Source: Candidatus Rifleibacteriota bacterium (lineage in GTDB: Bacteria; Muiribacteriota; Ozemobacteria; Ozemobacterales; Ozemobacteraceae). Taken from it: a stretch of DNA of 41,464 nucleotides. The notes beneath the pieces were generated by a model. It ran no database searches. It had not been told where the DNA came from and was given only the letters and a program-made list of their open reading frames with translations. Positions within the stretch are counted from its first letter, which is position 1, and each line of letters opens with the position of its first letter. The translations under genes were made by a program, and so were the position numbers. The stretch lies in NCBI GenBank assembly GCA_018818125.1, contig JAHISQ010000103.1:1-41464 (forward strand), given 5' to 3'. Below are positions 1 to 7,903 of this stretch, in pieces.

Positions 1-897
1 AGGTTCATAAATGTGAACTTTATCTTCATTTATTGATTCCGGGCCATCTTCATTGTCAATAGCGGCATAAAGGCCAGTCATAGTATTGGTGGTCAGATGC
101 TTAAGTTCTTCTTTGGTAATACCGCATCTGATTGGATTAGTTACATACACCGCACCAGTACCAGTGTTAAAGTTCATTTCGTTGTTAACATTCATGATAC
201 TGCCAGTTTCGGCATCAACAATAACTTCCCAGTCGCCAATCGGCTTTTCAACAGCTATTCTGGCTATATAAGCCATTTTGGCTGTGCCATCTTCATCTGC
301 AACGATGTTCAGCTCGGCTTCGGGAATTGAACGAAATTTATCAGCTTTGATCGCAGCTTTAGCCAGACCAATAGCCTGATAGCGACCAAGTGTAATCTGA
401 TTGGTAATTTCAGTGATTTCTGGCAAAGAACCGTTAGCAAGAGTAACGACACCATCTTTACTTACAGTCAGTTCAATAACAGCATTGCGAACGGGCACAC
501 CGTCAAGAACCATCTGCCACGCAAGGTGGTTTACGCCATCCATATTCTGGTGTCTGGCCAATCTCAAAATCTCAACATTGCGAGTTGCAGGCAGATTGAA
601 CAGCGCTGAGTTTTCTTCGATAAAAGCTCTGGCAGCAAGAACCACATCGCCTGAAAGCGGAGACGACAATGTACCCCTGATACTGGACAATCTATTACCA
701 TCAGCTGTTACCGAAAGCATTTCAACGCCTTCGGACATCGATTTGTTGTTAAAAATCTTGTGAAGAAATTCAGAAGAGACTTGTACCTTCTGAGTTTCTT
801 TAATACCACTGTTGATCTGTGTAGGCGAAACGTCAAAAGCGAACGCCTGGGTACAACAAAGGACACCCGCAAATACGGCAACGAGAACTTTCTTCAT
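1..897 (-). CDS. Secreted metalloprotease-type precursor, N-terminal part (FTP and PepSY propeptide domains), partial
   Basis: Translated by hand from the minus strand; 299 codons are open from the ATG at 895-897 to the window edge, so the C-terminus is missing. Residues 1-20 are a Sec signal peptide (MKKVLVAVFAGVLCC then TQAFA). Residues about 55-150 look like an FTP (fungalysin/thermolysin propeptide) domain, with LNGVPV-like LDGVPVRNAVIEL and DGVVTLANG. Residues about 175-245 look like PepSY, ending DWEVIVDAETGSIM. These domains normally act as the chaperone/inhibitor prosegment of M4 or M36 zinc proteases. The catalytic HExxH domain would lie outside the window, so protease activity is inferred. 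GGAGGAG (906-912) sits 8 bases before the ATG. Upstream is a tRNA pair with its terminator, so the gene is probably transcribed alone. Confidence 0.8.
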   Translation of the reverse strand, partial: MKKVLVAVFAGVLCCTQAFAFDVSPTQINSGIKETQKVQVSSEFLHKIFNNKSMSEGVEMLSVTADGNRLSSIRGTLSSPLSGDVVLAARAFIEENSALFNLPATRNVEILRLARHQNMDGVNHLAWQMVLDGVPVRNAVIELTVSKDGVVTLANGSLPEITEITNQITLGRYQAIGLAKAAIKADKFRSIPEAELNIVADEDGTAKMAYIARIAVEKPIGDWEVIVDAETGSIMNVNNEMNFNTGTGAVYVTNPIRCGITKEELKHLTTNTMTGLYAAIDNEDGPESINEDKVHIYEP

Positions 898-922
898 AAA
901 CTCTACTCCTCCATACAGAATT

Positions 923-937
923 ACTTAATAATTAAGT
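923..937. repeat. 15-base perfect odd palindrome in the leader of the FTP/PepSY gene
   Basis: ACTTAAT-A-ATTAAGT is a perfect 7-base inverted repeat around one base. It lies 26 bases upstream of the ATG of the minus-strand secreted precursor, just beyond its ribosome binding site. A dyad there could be an operator or chance in A/T-rich DNA. No convincing -35/-10 pair was found in 913-993. Confidence 0.3.
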
Positions 938-993
938 CTATCACTCATAACTCGACAATCGCAACCAAAATTTAACTAAAAATCAACTAAAAC

Positions 994-1029
994 AAAAAAA
1001 GAGACAGAAACTAGTTCTGTCTCTTTTTT
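994..1029 (-). terminator. Rho-independent terminator after the tRNA pair (bidirectional in form)
   Basis: A perfect 9-bp stem, GAGACAGAA (1001-1009) with TTCTGTCTC (1015-1023), has a 5-base loop. It is flanked by A7 (994-1000) and T6 (1024-1029), so it has a U-tract in both directions. On the minus strand it lies directly after tRNA-Glu and before the secreted precursor gene, so ending the tRNA transcript is its obvious role. Confidence 0.85.
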
Positions 1030-1032
1030 GCA

Positions 1033-1105
<73 letters not shown>

Positions 1106-1124
1106 AGGAAAGTTTTCGCGAGCT

Positions 1125-1198
1125 TGGGCCCAGCAGGACTTGAACCTGCGACATTCCGGTTATGAGCCGGAGGCTCTAACCAACTGAGCTATAGGCCC
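1125..1198 (-). tRNA. tRNA with CAT anticodon (elongator Met, or Ile2 read after lysidine modification)
   Basis: The minus strand gives a complete cloverleaf: acceptor GGGCCTA/TGGGCCC with discriminator A, D-arm TAGCTCAGTTGGTTAGAGC, anticodon loop CTCATAA with a CCGG/CCGG stem, and T-arm GCAGGTTCAAGTCCTGC. It is not an initiator tRNA, because the acceptor is fully paired at position 1 and the anticodon stem lacks three G:C pairs. The GGCTCATAACC arm resembles known tRNA-Ile(CAT) genes recognised by TilS, so Ile2 is at least as likely as Met. No CCA is encoded. Confidence 0.93.
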
Positions 1199-1250
1199 GC
1201 GACGCGACATTCATCATAGCATACCGCAATTTTGAATGCAAGCACTTTTT

Positions 1251-2381
1251 TCATTCCATGTAGAATTCTTTGAGTTTTTTCGAGCGACTCGGGTGTCTGA
1301 GCTTACGCAGCGCCTTAGCTTCGATCTGACGAATACGCTCTCTGGTAACTCCAAACTTCTGACCAACTTCTTCTAACGTTCTCTGCCAACCGTCTTCCAG
1401 ACCAAAACGGTATTTGATAACCCGCGATTCACGTTCGGTAAGAGTAGCCAGCACTTTGTTGATCTGTTCTTTAAGAATCAGATTAAAAGCAGTTTCAGCC
1501 GGTGGCAGCGCCGACTTGTCTTCAACAAAGTCGCCCAGATGAGAATCTTCTTCGCCGTTGATAGGTGTTTCCAGCGAAATCGGATCCATGGCAGTCTTCA
1601 TGATATTCTTAACTTTTTCGACCGACAAGCCAACTTCTACCGCAAGCTCTTCAACCGCCGGATCGCGCCCTAACTTCTGAACCAGTTTGCGCGACGCCTT
1701 GCGCAACTTGTTTATCGTTTCAACCATGTGCACCGGAATACGAATAGTCCGCGCTTGATCAGCTATCGCGCGGGTTATCGCCTGGCGAATCCACCAGATC
1801 GCATAGGTTGAAAATTTGTATCCCTTGCGATACTTAAATTTTTCGACCGCGCGAATTAGCCCCTGATTTCCTTCCTGAATAAGATCAAGAAACAGAAGAC
1901 CACGCTTGGTATATTTTTTGGCAACAGAAACTACCAGCCTGAGATTGGCTTCAATCAGCTTGCGCTGAGCCTCCTGGTCACCATGCTCTATGCGCTTAGC
2001 CAGAGTAACTTCTTCCTGCATGGTTAACAGTCTGATTTTGCCGATTTCACGCAGATAAACACGAACAGAGTCATCAATGTCATCAAAATCCTGCTGTTGT
2101 TTATCTTCTTCCTTTTTCTCTTCGGCAACCGGCAGTTTTTTATCGAGTCTTACTTCGTCGTCATCAACAAGCTCGACGCTCTTTTCCATAAGCTCGTTGA
2201 TAATGTCTTCAAAAGACTCGGTCGGCAAACCGTCCGGCAAAAGCCGGTTGATTTCCTGATAGGACAAATAGCCCTGCCGGGTTCCGATTTCTATAAGTTC
2301 CGCTCTGACTTCTTCGAGAGTCGGAGCGTCCTTCTTTCGAGCAACCTTACTATTGGCCTGTGCGGCCTGCTCAGTAGTCAT
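1251..2381 (-). CDS. rpoD: Primary RNA polymerase sigma factor, sigma-70 family
   Basis: This 376-residue protein is the short SigA form of the housekeeping sigma factor, without the long non-conserved insert of E. coli RpoD. A region 1.1-like N-terminus (about 20-75) is followed by an acidic linker. Then come region 1.2 ([17 protein letters not shown]), region 2 ([43 protein letters not shown]), region 3 and region 4 with the helix-turn-helix ([20 protein letters not shown]). All core- and promoter-binding motifs are intact. GAGG lies 8 bases before the ATG. The gene follows dnaG by 24 bases, which is the conserved core of the macromolecular synthesis operon; rpsU is absent. Confidence 0.97.
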   Translation of the reverse strand: MTTEQAAQANSKVARKKDAPTLEEVRAELIEIGTRQGYLSYQEINRLLPDGLPTESFEDIINELMEKSVELVDDDEVRLDKKLPVAEEKKEEDKQQQDFDDIDDSVRVYLREIGKIRLLTMQEEVTLAKRIEHGDQEAQRKLIEANLRLVVSVAKKYTKRGLLFLDLIQEGNQGLIRAVEKFKYRKGYKFSTYAIWWIRQAITRAIADQARTIRIPVHMVETINKLRKASRKLVQKLGRDPAVEELAVEVGLSVEKVKNIMKTAMDPISLETPINGEEDSHLGDFVEDKSALPPAETAFNLILKEQINKVLATLTERESRVIKYRFGLEDGWQRTLEEVGQKFGVTRERIRQIEAKALRKLRHPSRSKKLKEFYME

Positions 2382-2405
2382 ATTTTTGCCTCGTTCTGGA
2401 GTGAA

Positions 2406-4178
2406 TCAATACAGCATATCCATCTTACGCTTAACGTCTATCTGTTCCATACTCAGCTGCGCCATCAGATTATCGTCTCCAGCTCTTTCAGCTTCTCTGA
2501 TGTGCTGCTGCAATGCCTTGAGCTCTGCGTCGAACCGGTGCCTGACCAAACCTTTTACACATTCCATAAAAGGCTCGGGCGGACGATCTCCTAGAGTTGT
2601 GATCAACTCACTGAGCCGTGACACCAAATTTGAGTCATCGAGAGCCGCCAGAATCTCTGCTGGTTTTAACGATCCGCCTGCTTCTTCCTGTTGAAAGCTT
2701 ATAGCTTCAAAGATATTTCTTAAGCGGGGATCGGAAAAATCATCAGGTCCAAGCAGCGCTCTAACCCGGTCAAGCTCTTCTGGGTGCTCCAACAGATGCA
2801 TGAGCACCCATTCCTGACGCTGAGTTTCAGCATTCAGTCTGGGCGAAATAAAGTTTCTTTTCTTTTGAGGTTCTGCGGCCGGTGCCGCAACCACACTTGA
2901 AAACTCCTTTTCCAGGACCAGAGGATCCATATCCAGCAGTTTCGAGATATTACGGATTACTTCGCTTCTCGCAATTGAACTGTGAATAGCTGGAACCAAC
3001 TCCTTAAATTCCTGAATAAGCTTTTCCTTTACTGGTATTTCGAGGGGGGGCTTCAAACCACGGGTGTGAGTCTCAATGAGAAAAGTATATATATCACTGG
3101 CTTTTTCAAGCAGTTTTTTAAAACTTTCGGCACCCTCGCGAGCAACAAAACTGTCGGGATCATCAGTCGAATCAGCAAAGCTGATCACCCGCGCGTTAAC
3201 CGGCGCGTCTTTCTGTAGAGAAATCGCACGCAGAGTCGCACGCTGTCCGGCAGCGTCAGCGTCGTAACAAAAATAAATGGTCTCGCAATTTCGCGCCAGC
3301 ATCTGAATCTGATCGGCTGAAATTGCAGTGCCAAGAGCAGCAACGGCATTTTTGATTCCATTCTGCCAAAGACTGATCACGTCGAGATAACCCTCGACTA
3401 TTATCGCCGAATTCAACCGCCTTATGGCTGGTAGTGCTTCGCGAAAGTTATAGAGCAATTTGCGCTTATTGAAGGTCTCACCTTCGGCGCTATTCAGATA
3501 CTTAGGCTCGTCTTCTGCAACCAGAACACGGCCACCAAAACCGGCAACCCGCCCGTGCACATCCAATATCGGTATTACCAGTCGATTGCGAAAAACATCG
3601 TAGCAACCGTCTCCCTGGCTTCTGGGGCGCACCAGTCCGGCCTTTTCAAGCGACTGCAAATCTTCGGAGCTTCTGCCAAATCTTGCAACAATTGAATCCC
3701 ACGCGTTTGGCGCAACGCCGAGTCTGAATTTTTGTGCGGTATCAGAAGAAATCTTGCGCTTTTTGAGGTAATTGCGTGCCTCTGCGCCGGTTGAGCTGTC
3801 AAGCAGACATTGCTCATAAAATTTACAGGCCATATCGAGAAAATTATACAGATCAGCGCGTTTTTCAGACTCTGGATCATGGTCTTCCGGAATCGCTACG
3901 CCACAGCGGCTAGCCAGATGCCGTACAACCTCGGGAAAGCTCTGATGTTCAAGCTCCATGAGATACCTGAATACATCGCCGCCTTTACCACAGCCAAAAC
4001 AGTGATAAATTTGTTTATCAGCAATTACATGAAAACTGGGGGTTTTTTCCTTGTGGAAGGGACAAAGCGCTTTGTAACTATTGCCCGAGGGAATCAGTCG
4101 TACATGCTCACCGATAATCTGAACGATATCGGTTCTATCCCTTATCAACGCTATTATTTCAGTAGAAATAAAGCCCAA
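2406..4178 (-). CDS. dnaG: DNA primase DnaG
   Basis: The primase makes RNA primers at the replication fork with DnaB helicase. The N-terminal CHC2 zinc ribbon is clear: CPFH at about 39-42 and CFGC at about 60-63, near KGGDVF. The Toprim core follows, with IIVEGYLDVISLW and YFCYDADAAGQRA carrying the acidic metal ligands. A DnaB-binding-like helical C-terminus completes about 590 residues. The frame is open further upstream to a TTG at 4256, but that TTG is part of a strong -35 element. I choose the TTG at 4176-4178, which has AGGGG (4185-4189) six bases upstream and gives the N-terminus GFISTEIIALIRDRTDIV typical of DnaG. It is co-transcribed with rpoD. Confidence 0.95.
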   Translation of the reverse strand: MGFISTEIIALIRDRTDIVQIIGEHVRLIPSGNSYKALCPFHKEKTPSFHVIADKQIYHCFGCGKGGDVFRYLMELEHQSFPEVVRHLASRCGVAIPEDHDPESEKRADLYNFLDMACKFYEQCLLDSSTGAEARNYLKKRKISSDTAQKFRLGVAPNAWDSIVARFGRSSEDLQSLEKAGLVRPRSQGDGCYDVFRNRLVIPILDVHGRVAGFGGRVLVAEDEPKYLNSAEGETFNKRKLLYNFREALPAIRRLNSAIIVEGYLDVISLWQNGIKNAVAALGTAISADQIQMLARNCETIYFCYDADAAGQRATLRAISLQKDAPVNARVISFADSTDDPDSFVAREGAESFKKLLEKASDIYTFLIETHTRGLKPPLEIPVKEKLIQEFKELVPAIHSSIARSEVIRNISKLLDMDPLVLEKEFSSVVAAPAAEPQKKRNFISPRLNAETQRQEWVLMHLLEHPEELDRVRALLGPDDFSDPRLRNIFEAISFQQEEAGGSLKPAEILAALDDSNLVSRLSELITTLGDRPPEPFMECVKGLVRHRFDAELKALQQHIREAERAGDDNLMAQLSMEQIDVKRKMDMLY

Positions 4179-4227
4179 AAAAGACCCCTGATCACAAAAA
4201 ACGTACAAAACCCGACCTGAACTTGCA

Positions 4228-4256
4228 ATTTTATTAGAATTGCGCTTAAAAGTCAA
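4228..4256 (-). promoter_or_regulatory. Sigma-70 promoter of dnaG-rpoD
   Basis: On the minus strand TTGACT (4251-4256), a 17-base spacer and TAAAAT (4228-4233) match the -35/-10 consensus at five of six positions each. Transcription would begin near 4221, giving a leader of about 43 bases before the dnaG TTG at 4178. This makes the dnaG-rpoD unit independent of the membrane receptor gene upstream. Confidence 0.75.
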
Positions 4257-4276
4257 CTGTAGAATTGTTTTTTTTC

Positions 4277-6370
4277 TCAGAAATCGTCAATCACTCTGGC
4301 AAGAACCAGCGCAGAAATCATGCTCAGCATTGCAGCCAGTATAATCAGCATGGTCAGCCAGAAAGTTTTTTGATCCAACAACTTTTGCGGATACATAGCA
4401 AAAAGCAGGTAATCTGGCACACGCTTTAATGGAGCCGCAGCAATCAGCCATTTTTCGCCACCCATTGAATCCACAGCAAACTGCTGCATCTCACTGCCGA
4501 CAATCCGAGCAGATAATTGCGCTACAAAAGGATATTTATTAAAGTCACGTGGGAACGGCAATCTGCTGCGATCTCTGGGCACCATCGCAAGCCTGATCTG
4601 GCTATGGCTACCATACTGATCAGCGACATTTCGCTGAATCTGTCTTTGCAGATAGCGCTGCGAAAATGACACAGTACCGTGCCAGACATACAACAACCAG
4701 GGGTCTTTGTCGCCACCGCGCTCAACAAAACCGGTGTAGACATAATGTCGGCGATTTGCCAACCACAACTCATTTACCCGATCAAGATTCTCAAAAGTTC
4801 GCAAAAGACTGGCACCAGTATCACCCAGCACGTCTGCAAAGCTATCAGTAAATGAGTCTATCATCATATCACTGACCTTATCCTTCAGGCTTTCTTCATC
4901 TCCACGCTGCGTAATAAAAATTCGGCGCGTAATAGCCGGTATGATTTTTCCGAAAATATTGCTATTAGAACGCTCTGCTGGCCAACTGAAGCGTAGACGC
5001 CCCTCGCGGTCAACAATGTGCAGGCGATTAATAGCATCTTTGCGACTAAGTTCAACAGCAAGCTTCCCGAGCTCAACTGTTTTCATATCACGCACAATAT
5101 CAAGCCTGGTAACCCTGCGATAGACCGACTCAAGATTGCGTACCGCCACCTGGTAATTCTCGTCTACGCTTTCGATTCTAGCCGACATCTGGGAAAAAGT
5201 TTCCCGCATCAACATCTGACCGAACGCTTCACGATACTGTGAGCCTAGAACCAGAATAGTCAACACTGGAATCCCTGCTGCGAAAACGACCAGTAAACGG
5301 CGAACAGAAAAACAGGAACCAAGGGGCTTTGCACTTATGATTTTTTTAGAATCTGCTCGCGGCTTAAAGCCCGACGCGGCTTTTGCAACCACCATTAACC
5401 AGAGCAATATCAAAATTTTCAAAAGAGTCGAGACGTCGTCATAGAAACCCTTTTCCGACCTGTCCAGGCAGAAAAGAACTTTATCTGGCGTAAAAAACTC
5501 AGTATTCAGTAAAAAACCAGGCAACTCTTCCTGCGACTCAAAGTTGTTGCGCAGTGAAGAGACTTTTTGCACCAGTTCGCTCCGCGAGATTTTGTAGGAT
5601 TTGAGCTCTTTCTCGCCTGGGAACGACTTGTCTGGCTCAGTCAAATTAATCAGGCCATACAACCTCCTGCCACGGGAATCATCGTTTATTGAGGCAAGAA
5701 GATGCGTTAACGCCATATTTTGCGGCATTTCCGATTCACTGAAATACGCGACAAAGCCTCCTTTAAAACGAATTTCCGGATCGGGAGAGTAGAATGTGTT
5801 CCAGTAGAAATATGCAGGTCGACCGCTCATCATTACCCGCAACAGCGATGATTTTTCCTGAGCCACTTCTGATGGCGTAATACCCCCAATAAAAGCATCA
5901 AAGAACGGTCGATAGCGCAAGAGCAAACTACTCTCACCTGCTGTTTCAGGCTGCAGGAGAGCTTCAAAAATCTTTTGAACCAGAACGCGTTTGCTTTCCG
6001 GCTGATTTTTCAGGCTTAAATTGCTGCGATCTGCATTAAAAAATCTGAAGTTGACAAAGCCAAAGCCCTCGTCCCTGAATGCACCCAGATATCTCTCAAG
6101 GGTCTCCTCATTAAAGTGTTCTTCTGCCAGGGTGCCATATAAAAAATTCAACTGGCGCTGGATATACAATCTGTCATCGCCATCGCGCCGCAGGCGTGAA
6201 AGATCACGATGAATTTCAGAGACAGCCGCGTCTCTGAGACTGGCCATTCGCTGCTGACTGACAAATTGCCAACCCAGGTAAGACAGAATAGAAGGAACTA
6301 CGGCGAATACGAAAAAAAACACAAAGACAAAAAGCTTGTTCGATCTGCTGTCACTTTTTTGTGTATCCAC
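4277..6370 (-). CDS. Four-helix receptor-like membrane protein without an output domain
   Basis: I do not recognise a named family. This 697-residue protein has hydrophobic helices at about 13-36, 314-330, 359-378 and 671-690. They enclose two large, probably periplasmic domains (about 37-313 and 379-670) joined by a short positively charged cytoplasmic loop. The second domain has the long-helix-plus-beta look of dCache sensors (for example RLHIVDREGRLRFSW). It stops seven residues after the last helix (ARVIDDF), just where a HAMP, kinase or GGDEF module would normally follow. No remnant of one lies in the 20 bases before the dnaG promoter. The start is GTG, with AGGAG 9 bases upstream. A signalling partner in trans is inferred only. 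Confidence 0.7.
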   Translation of the reverse strand: MDTQKSDSRSNKLFVFVFFFVFAVVPSILSYLGWQFVSQQRMASLRDAAVSEIHRDLSRLRRDGDDRLYIQRQLNFLYGTLAEEHFNEETLERYLGAFRDEGFGFVNFRFFNADRSNLSLKNQPESKRVLVQKIFEALLQPETAGESSLLLRYRPFFDAFIGGITPSEVAQEKSSLLRVMMSGRPAYFYWNTFYSPDPEIRFKGGFVAYFSESEMPQNMALTHLLASINDDSRGRRLYGLINLTEPDKSFPGEKELKSYKISRSELVQKVSSLRNNFESQEELPGFLLNTEFFTPDKVLFCLDRSEKGFYDDVSTLLKILILLWLMVVAKAASGFKPRADSKKIISAKPLGSCFSVRRLLVVFAAGIPVLTILVLGSQYREAFGQMLMRETFSQMSARIESVDENYQVAVRNLESVYRRVTRLDIVRDMKTVELGKLAVELSRKDAINRLHIVDREGRLRFSWPAERSNSNIFGKIIPAITRRIFITQRGDEESLKDKVSDMMIDSFTDSFADVLGDTGASLLRTFENLDRVNELWLANRRHYVYTGFVERGGDKDPWLLYVWHGTVSFSQRYLQRQIQRNVADQYGSHSQIRLAMVPRDRSRLPFPRDFNKYPFVAQLSARIVGSEMQQFAVDSMGGEKWLIAAAPLKRVPDYLLFAMYPQKLLDQKTFWLTMLIILAAMLSMISALVLARVIDDF

Positions 6371-6407
6371 CTGCTGGCACTCCTGAAGTATTGTATGGTA
6401 AATGTGA

Positions 6408-6436
6408 ATGATATTGCATTAATGACAATGTAGCAA
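6408..6436 (-). promoter_or_regulatory. Putative promoter of the receptor-like gene
   Basis: The minus strand has TTGCTA (6431-6436), 17 bases, then TATCAT (6408-6413). The start codon is about 40 bases further on. This is a fair -35/-10 pair, and it overlaps the divergent promoter of the TPR gene. Confidence 0.5.
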
Positions 6437-6450
6437 TATTCTGATATTAT
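6422..6450 (+). promoter_or_regulatory. Putative promoter of the TPR-protein gene
   Basis: ATGACA (6422-6427), a 17-base spacer and TATTAT (6445-6450) each match consensus at five of six positions. A second overlapping pair, TTGCAT (6414-6419) and TATTCT (6437-6442) with a 17-base spacer, is also possible. The arms ATATTGC (6411-6417) and GCAATAT (6433-6439) form an inverted repeat across both divergent promoters. Confidence 0.55.
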
Positions 6451-6486
6451 AAAAGTAAGTAACACTACTGACTGACCGGGGGAAGC

Positions 6487-7509
6487 ATGAAGAAAGCTGG
6501 TTTTACAGTTATACTGATGTTTATGCTTGCTATAACAGCAGGCTTGTTTGCGCTTGCGCTCAATCCAGAAGCCGACACCTTCTTTAAAAAAGCAGAAACG
6601 GCATTTGTTGGCAAAAACCTGGATGAAGCCGAAACCAACCTGATCGAAGCGCTTAAGCTTGAGCCCGACAATGCTGTATTTAGATACATCATAGGCCAGG
6701 TTCAGTTCATGAAAGAAAACCATCTGGAATCTAAAAACAACCTTGAGATCGTCTCGCGCTCGCGGCCATCCCCAGACAAAGGCGATGATTATAATAACAA
6801 GCTCAAAGGGTATAAAAAAAGGATCAAGGATCTCCAGGAAAAGTTTAATGCAGCCGGGCAGGCGAGATTTGAGATTTATCAAAAAAACAAAGACAGCAAC
6901 CAGAAGCTTAAACTTGCTGTCACCGTTTTCCAGGCATTTAGACTTAACCCACCACTGCGTTATCGCAACTTTAAACTGCTTGAAGAAGCAATCGCAATCT
7001 ACGAGTCAGCACTGCAAAAGTCATTTGACGGTGGCGAATGGCAAAAGGAACCAATGCTGCAACTGGCCTTTCTTTACGAGATTGCCAACAAAAAAGACAA
7101 GGCAGCGGAAGTTTACATGCGCGCGCTCGACTATGTCGAGAATCCAAATGAAGAGTTTGTAATCACTCACAAATTCGACTATCTCAATCGTTCGAACAAA
7201 GAAAAGCTTCTTGATACCATCGAAGCAGGCGATTTCACCAGGCAGGATCTCGAAGAACTCATTGGCAGCGGAACTCAGAAAGTCAGCGAAGAAGACAAAC
7301 AAAAAATTGAAGATATAATCACAGATGCGCGCACAAAGCTTGAAGATGCATCTACAGATGAAGAACGCGAGTCTGTTCTCGAAGAGATCAAGGCTACAAT
7401 TATTGAAAAACAAAAACGTGGTGAACTGCCCGGCCAGGATGAGTTGAAGAAAAAACTCGAAAAAGAGGGCAAAACCATGGAAGATTACCTCAAAGAAAAG
7501 GGCCTGTAG
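6487..7509 (+). CDS. Exported TPR-repeat protein
   Basis: The protein has 340 residues. An N-terminal hydrophobic segment (KKAGFTVILMFMLAITAGLFALA) acts as signal peptide or anchor. It is followed by tetratricopeptide-like helices; ADTFFKKAETAFVGKNLDEAETNLIEALKLEPDNAVFRYIIGQ is a clear TPR spread over about 30-70, and another lies near 175-215 (LQLAFLYEIANKKDKAAEVYMRAL). The last 100 residues are highly charged, Glu/Lys-rich and probably helical. TPR proteins scaffold complexes; the partner is unknown. GGGGGA stands just before the ATG. The gene is 15 bases upstream of the chelatase gene, so the two are probably co-transcribed without an obvious functional link. Confidence 0.8.
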   Translation: MKKAGFTVILMFMLAITAGLFALALNPEADTFFKKAETAFVGKNLDEAETNLIEALKLEPDNAVFRYIIGQVQFMKENHLESKNNLEIVSRSRPSPDKGDDYNNKLKGYKKRIKDLQEKFNAAGQARFEIYQKNKDSNQKLKLAVTVFQAFRLNPPLRYRNFKLLEEAIAIYESALQKSFDGGEWQKEPMLQLAFLYEIANKKDKAAEVYMRALDYVENPNEEFVITHKFDYLNRSNKEKLLDTIEAGDFTRQDLEELIGSGTQKVSEEDKQKIEDIITDARTKLEDASTDEERESVLEEIKATIIEKQKRGELPGQDELKKKLEKEGKTMEDYLKEKGL

Positions 7510-7524
7510 AGAAAGCCTGCAACT

Positions 7525-7899
7525 ATGTCAGTCTTATCTCACACTCTATTGATTTTTCATGGTTCGGCACGTGAAAGCGCCAGCAACGCTGCTGTTGCCT
7601 TTGCAGCTGAGTTAAGCTCAAAAAGAGACTGCAGTGATTTTTCTATCTGTTTCTTAAAAGGCGCCGAGCCAGATCTAACCCTGGCAATAACCAATGCAAT
7701 TGCCAAGGGCTACAAAAAGCTACTCCTGTTACCGCTGTTTCTGCTGCCAGGAGCCCATATAAGCGAGGATATACCGGCGGTTGTAGATAAATTCAAAAGT
7801 AGCAACCCCGAGGTTGCCTTCCAAGTATGCGATTGCCTGACGCATAACCCGCAGTTTATCGAATTTGTTTCGAACCAGATTGCAAGTGTAAGAGATTGA
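7525..7899 (+). CDS. Short CbiX/SirB-type chelatase (sirohydrochlorin cobalto/ferrochelatase family)
   Basis: This 124-residue protein is one CbiX repeat (the short CbiX form). The strand-loop HTLLIFHGSARESAS carries the conserved active-site His after a beta strand. LLLLPLFLLPGAHISEDIP matches the second conserved motif, with its His in PGAHxxxDIP. Family members insert Co2+ or Fe2+ into sirohydrochlorin for cobalamin or siroheme synthesis. A single repeat would have to dimerise to form the full active site. No other tetrapyrrole gene is in the window, so the substrate metal cannot be told. No terminator is visible between this gene and the convergent rnpB, which begins five bases downstream. 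Confidence 0.85.
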   Translation: MSVLSHTLLIFHGSARESASNAAVAFAAELSSKRDCSDFSICFLKGAEPDLTLAITNAIAKGYKKLLLLPLFLLPGAHISEDIPAVVDKFKSSNPEVAFQVCDCLTHNPQFIEFVSNQIASVRD

Positions 7900-7903
7900 G
7901 AAC

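Noticed and set aside
401..763. Plus-strand open frame of 120 codons
   Set aside because: It is antisense to the FTP/PepSY precursor, which has a signal peptide, ribosome binding site and domain matches.
4179..4256. Upstream extension of DnaG from TTG at 4256
   Set aside because: The TTG is the -35 of a good promoter, lacks a ribosome binding site, and the added residues do not resemble DnaG N-termini.
6298..6882. Minus-strand open frame of 194 codons spanning the divergent promoters
   Set aside because: It overlaps two better-supported genes in opposite sense and crosses their promoter region; the translation has no domain signal.
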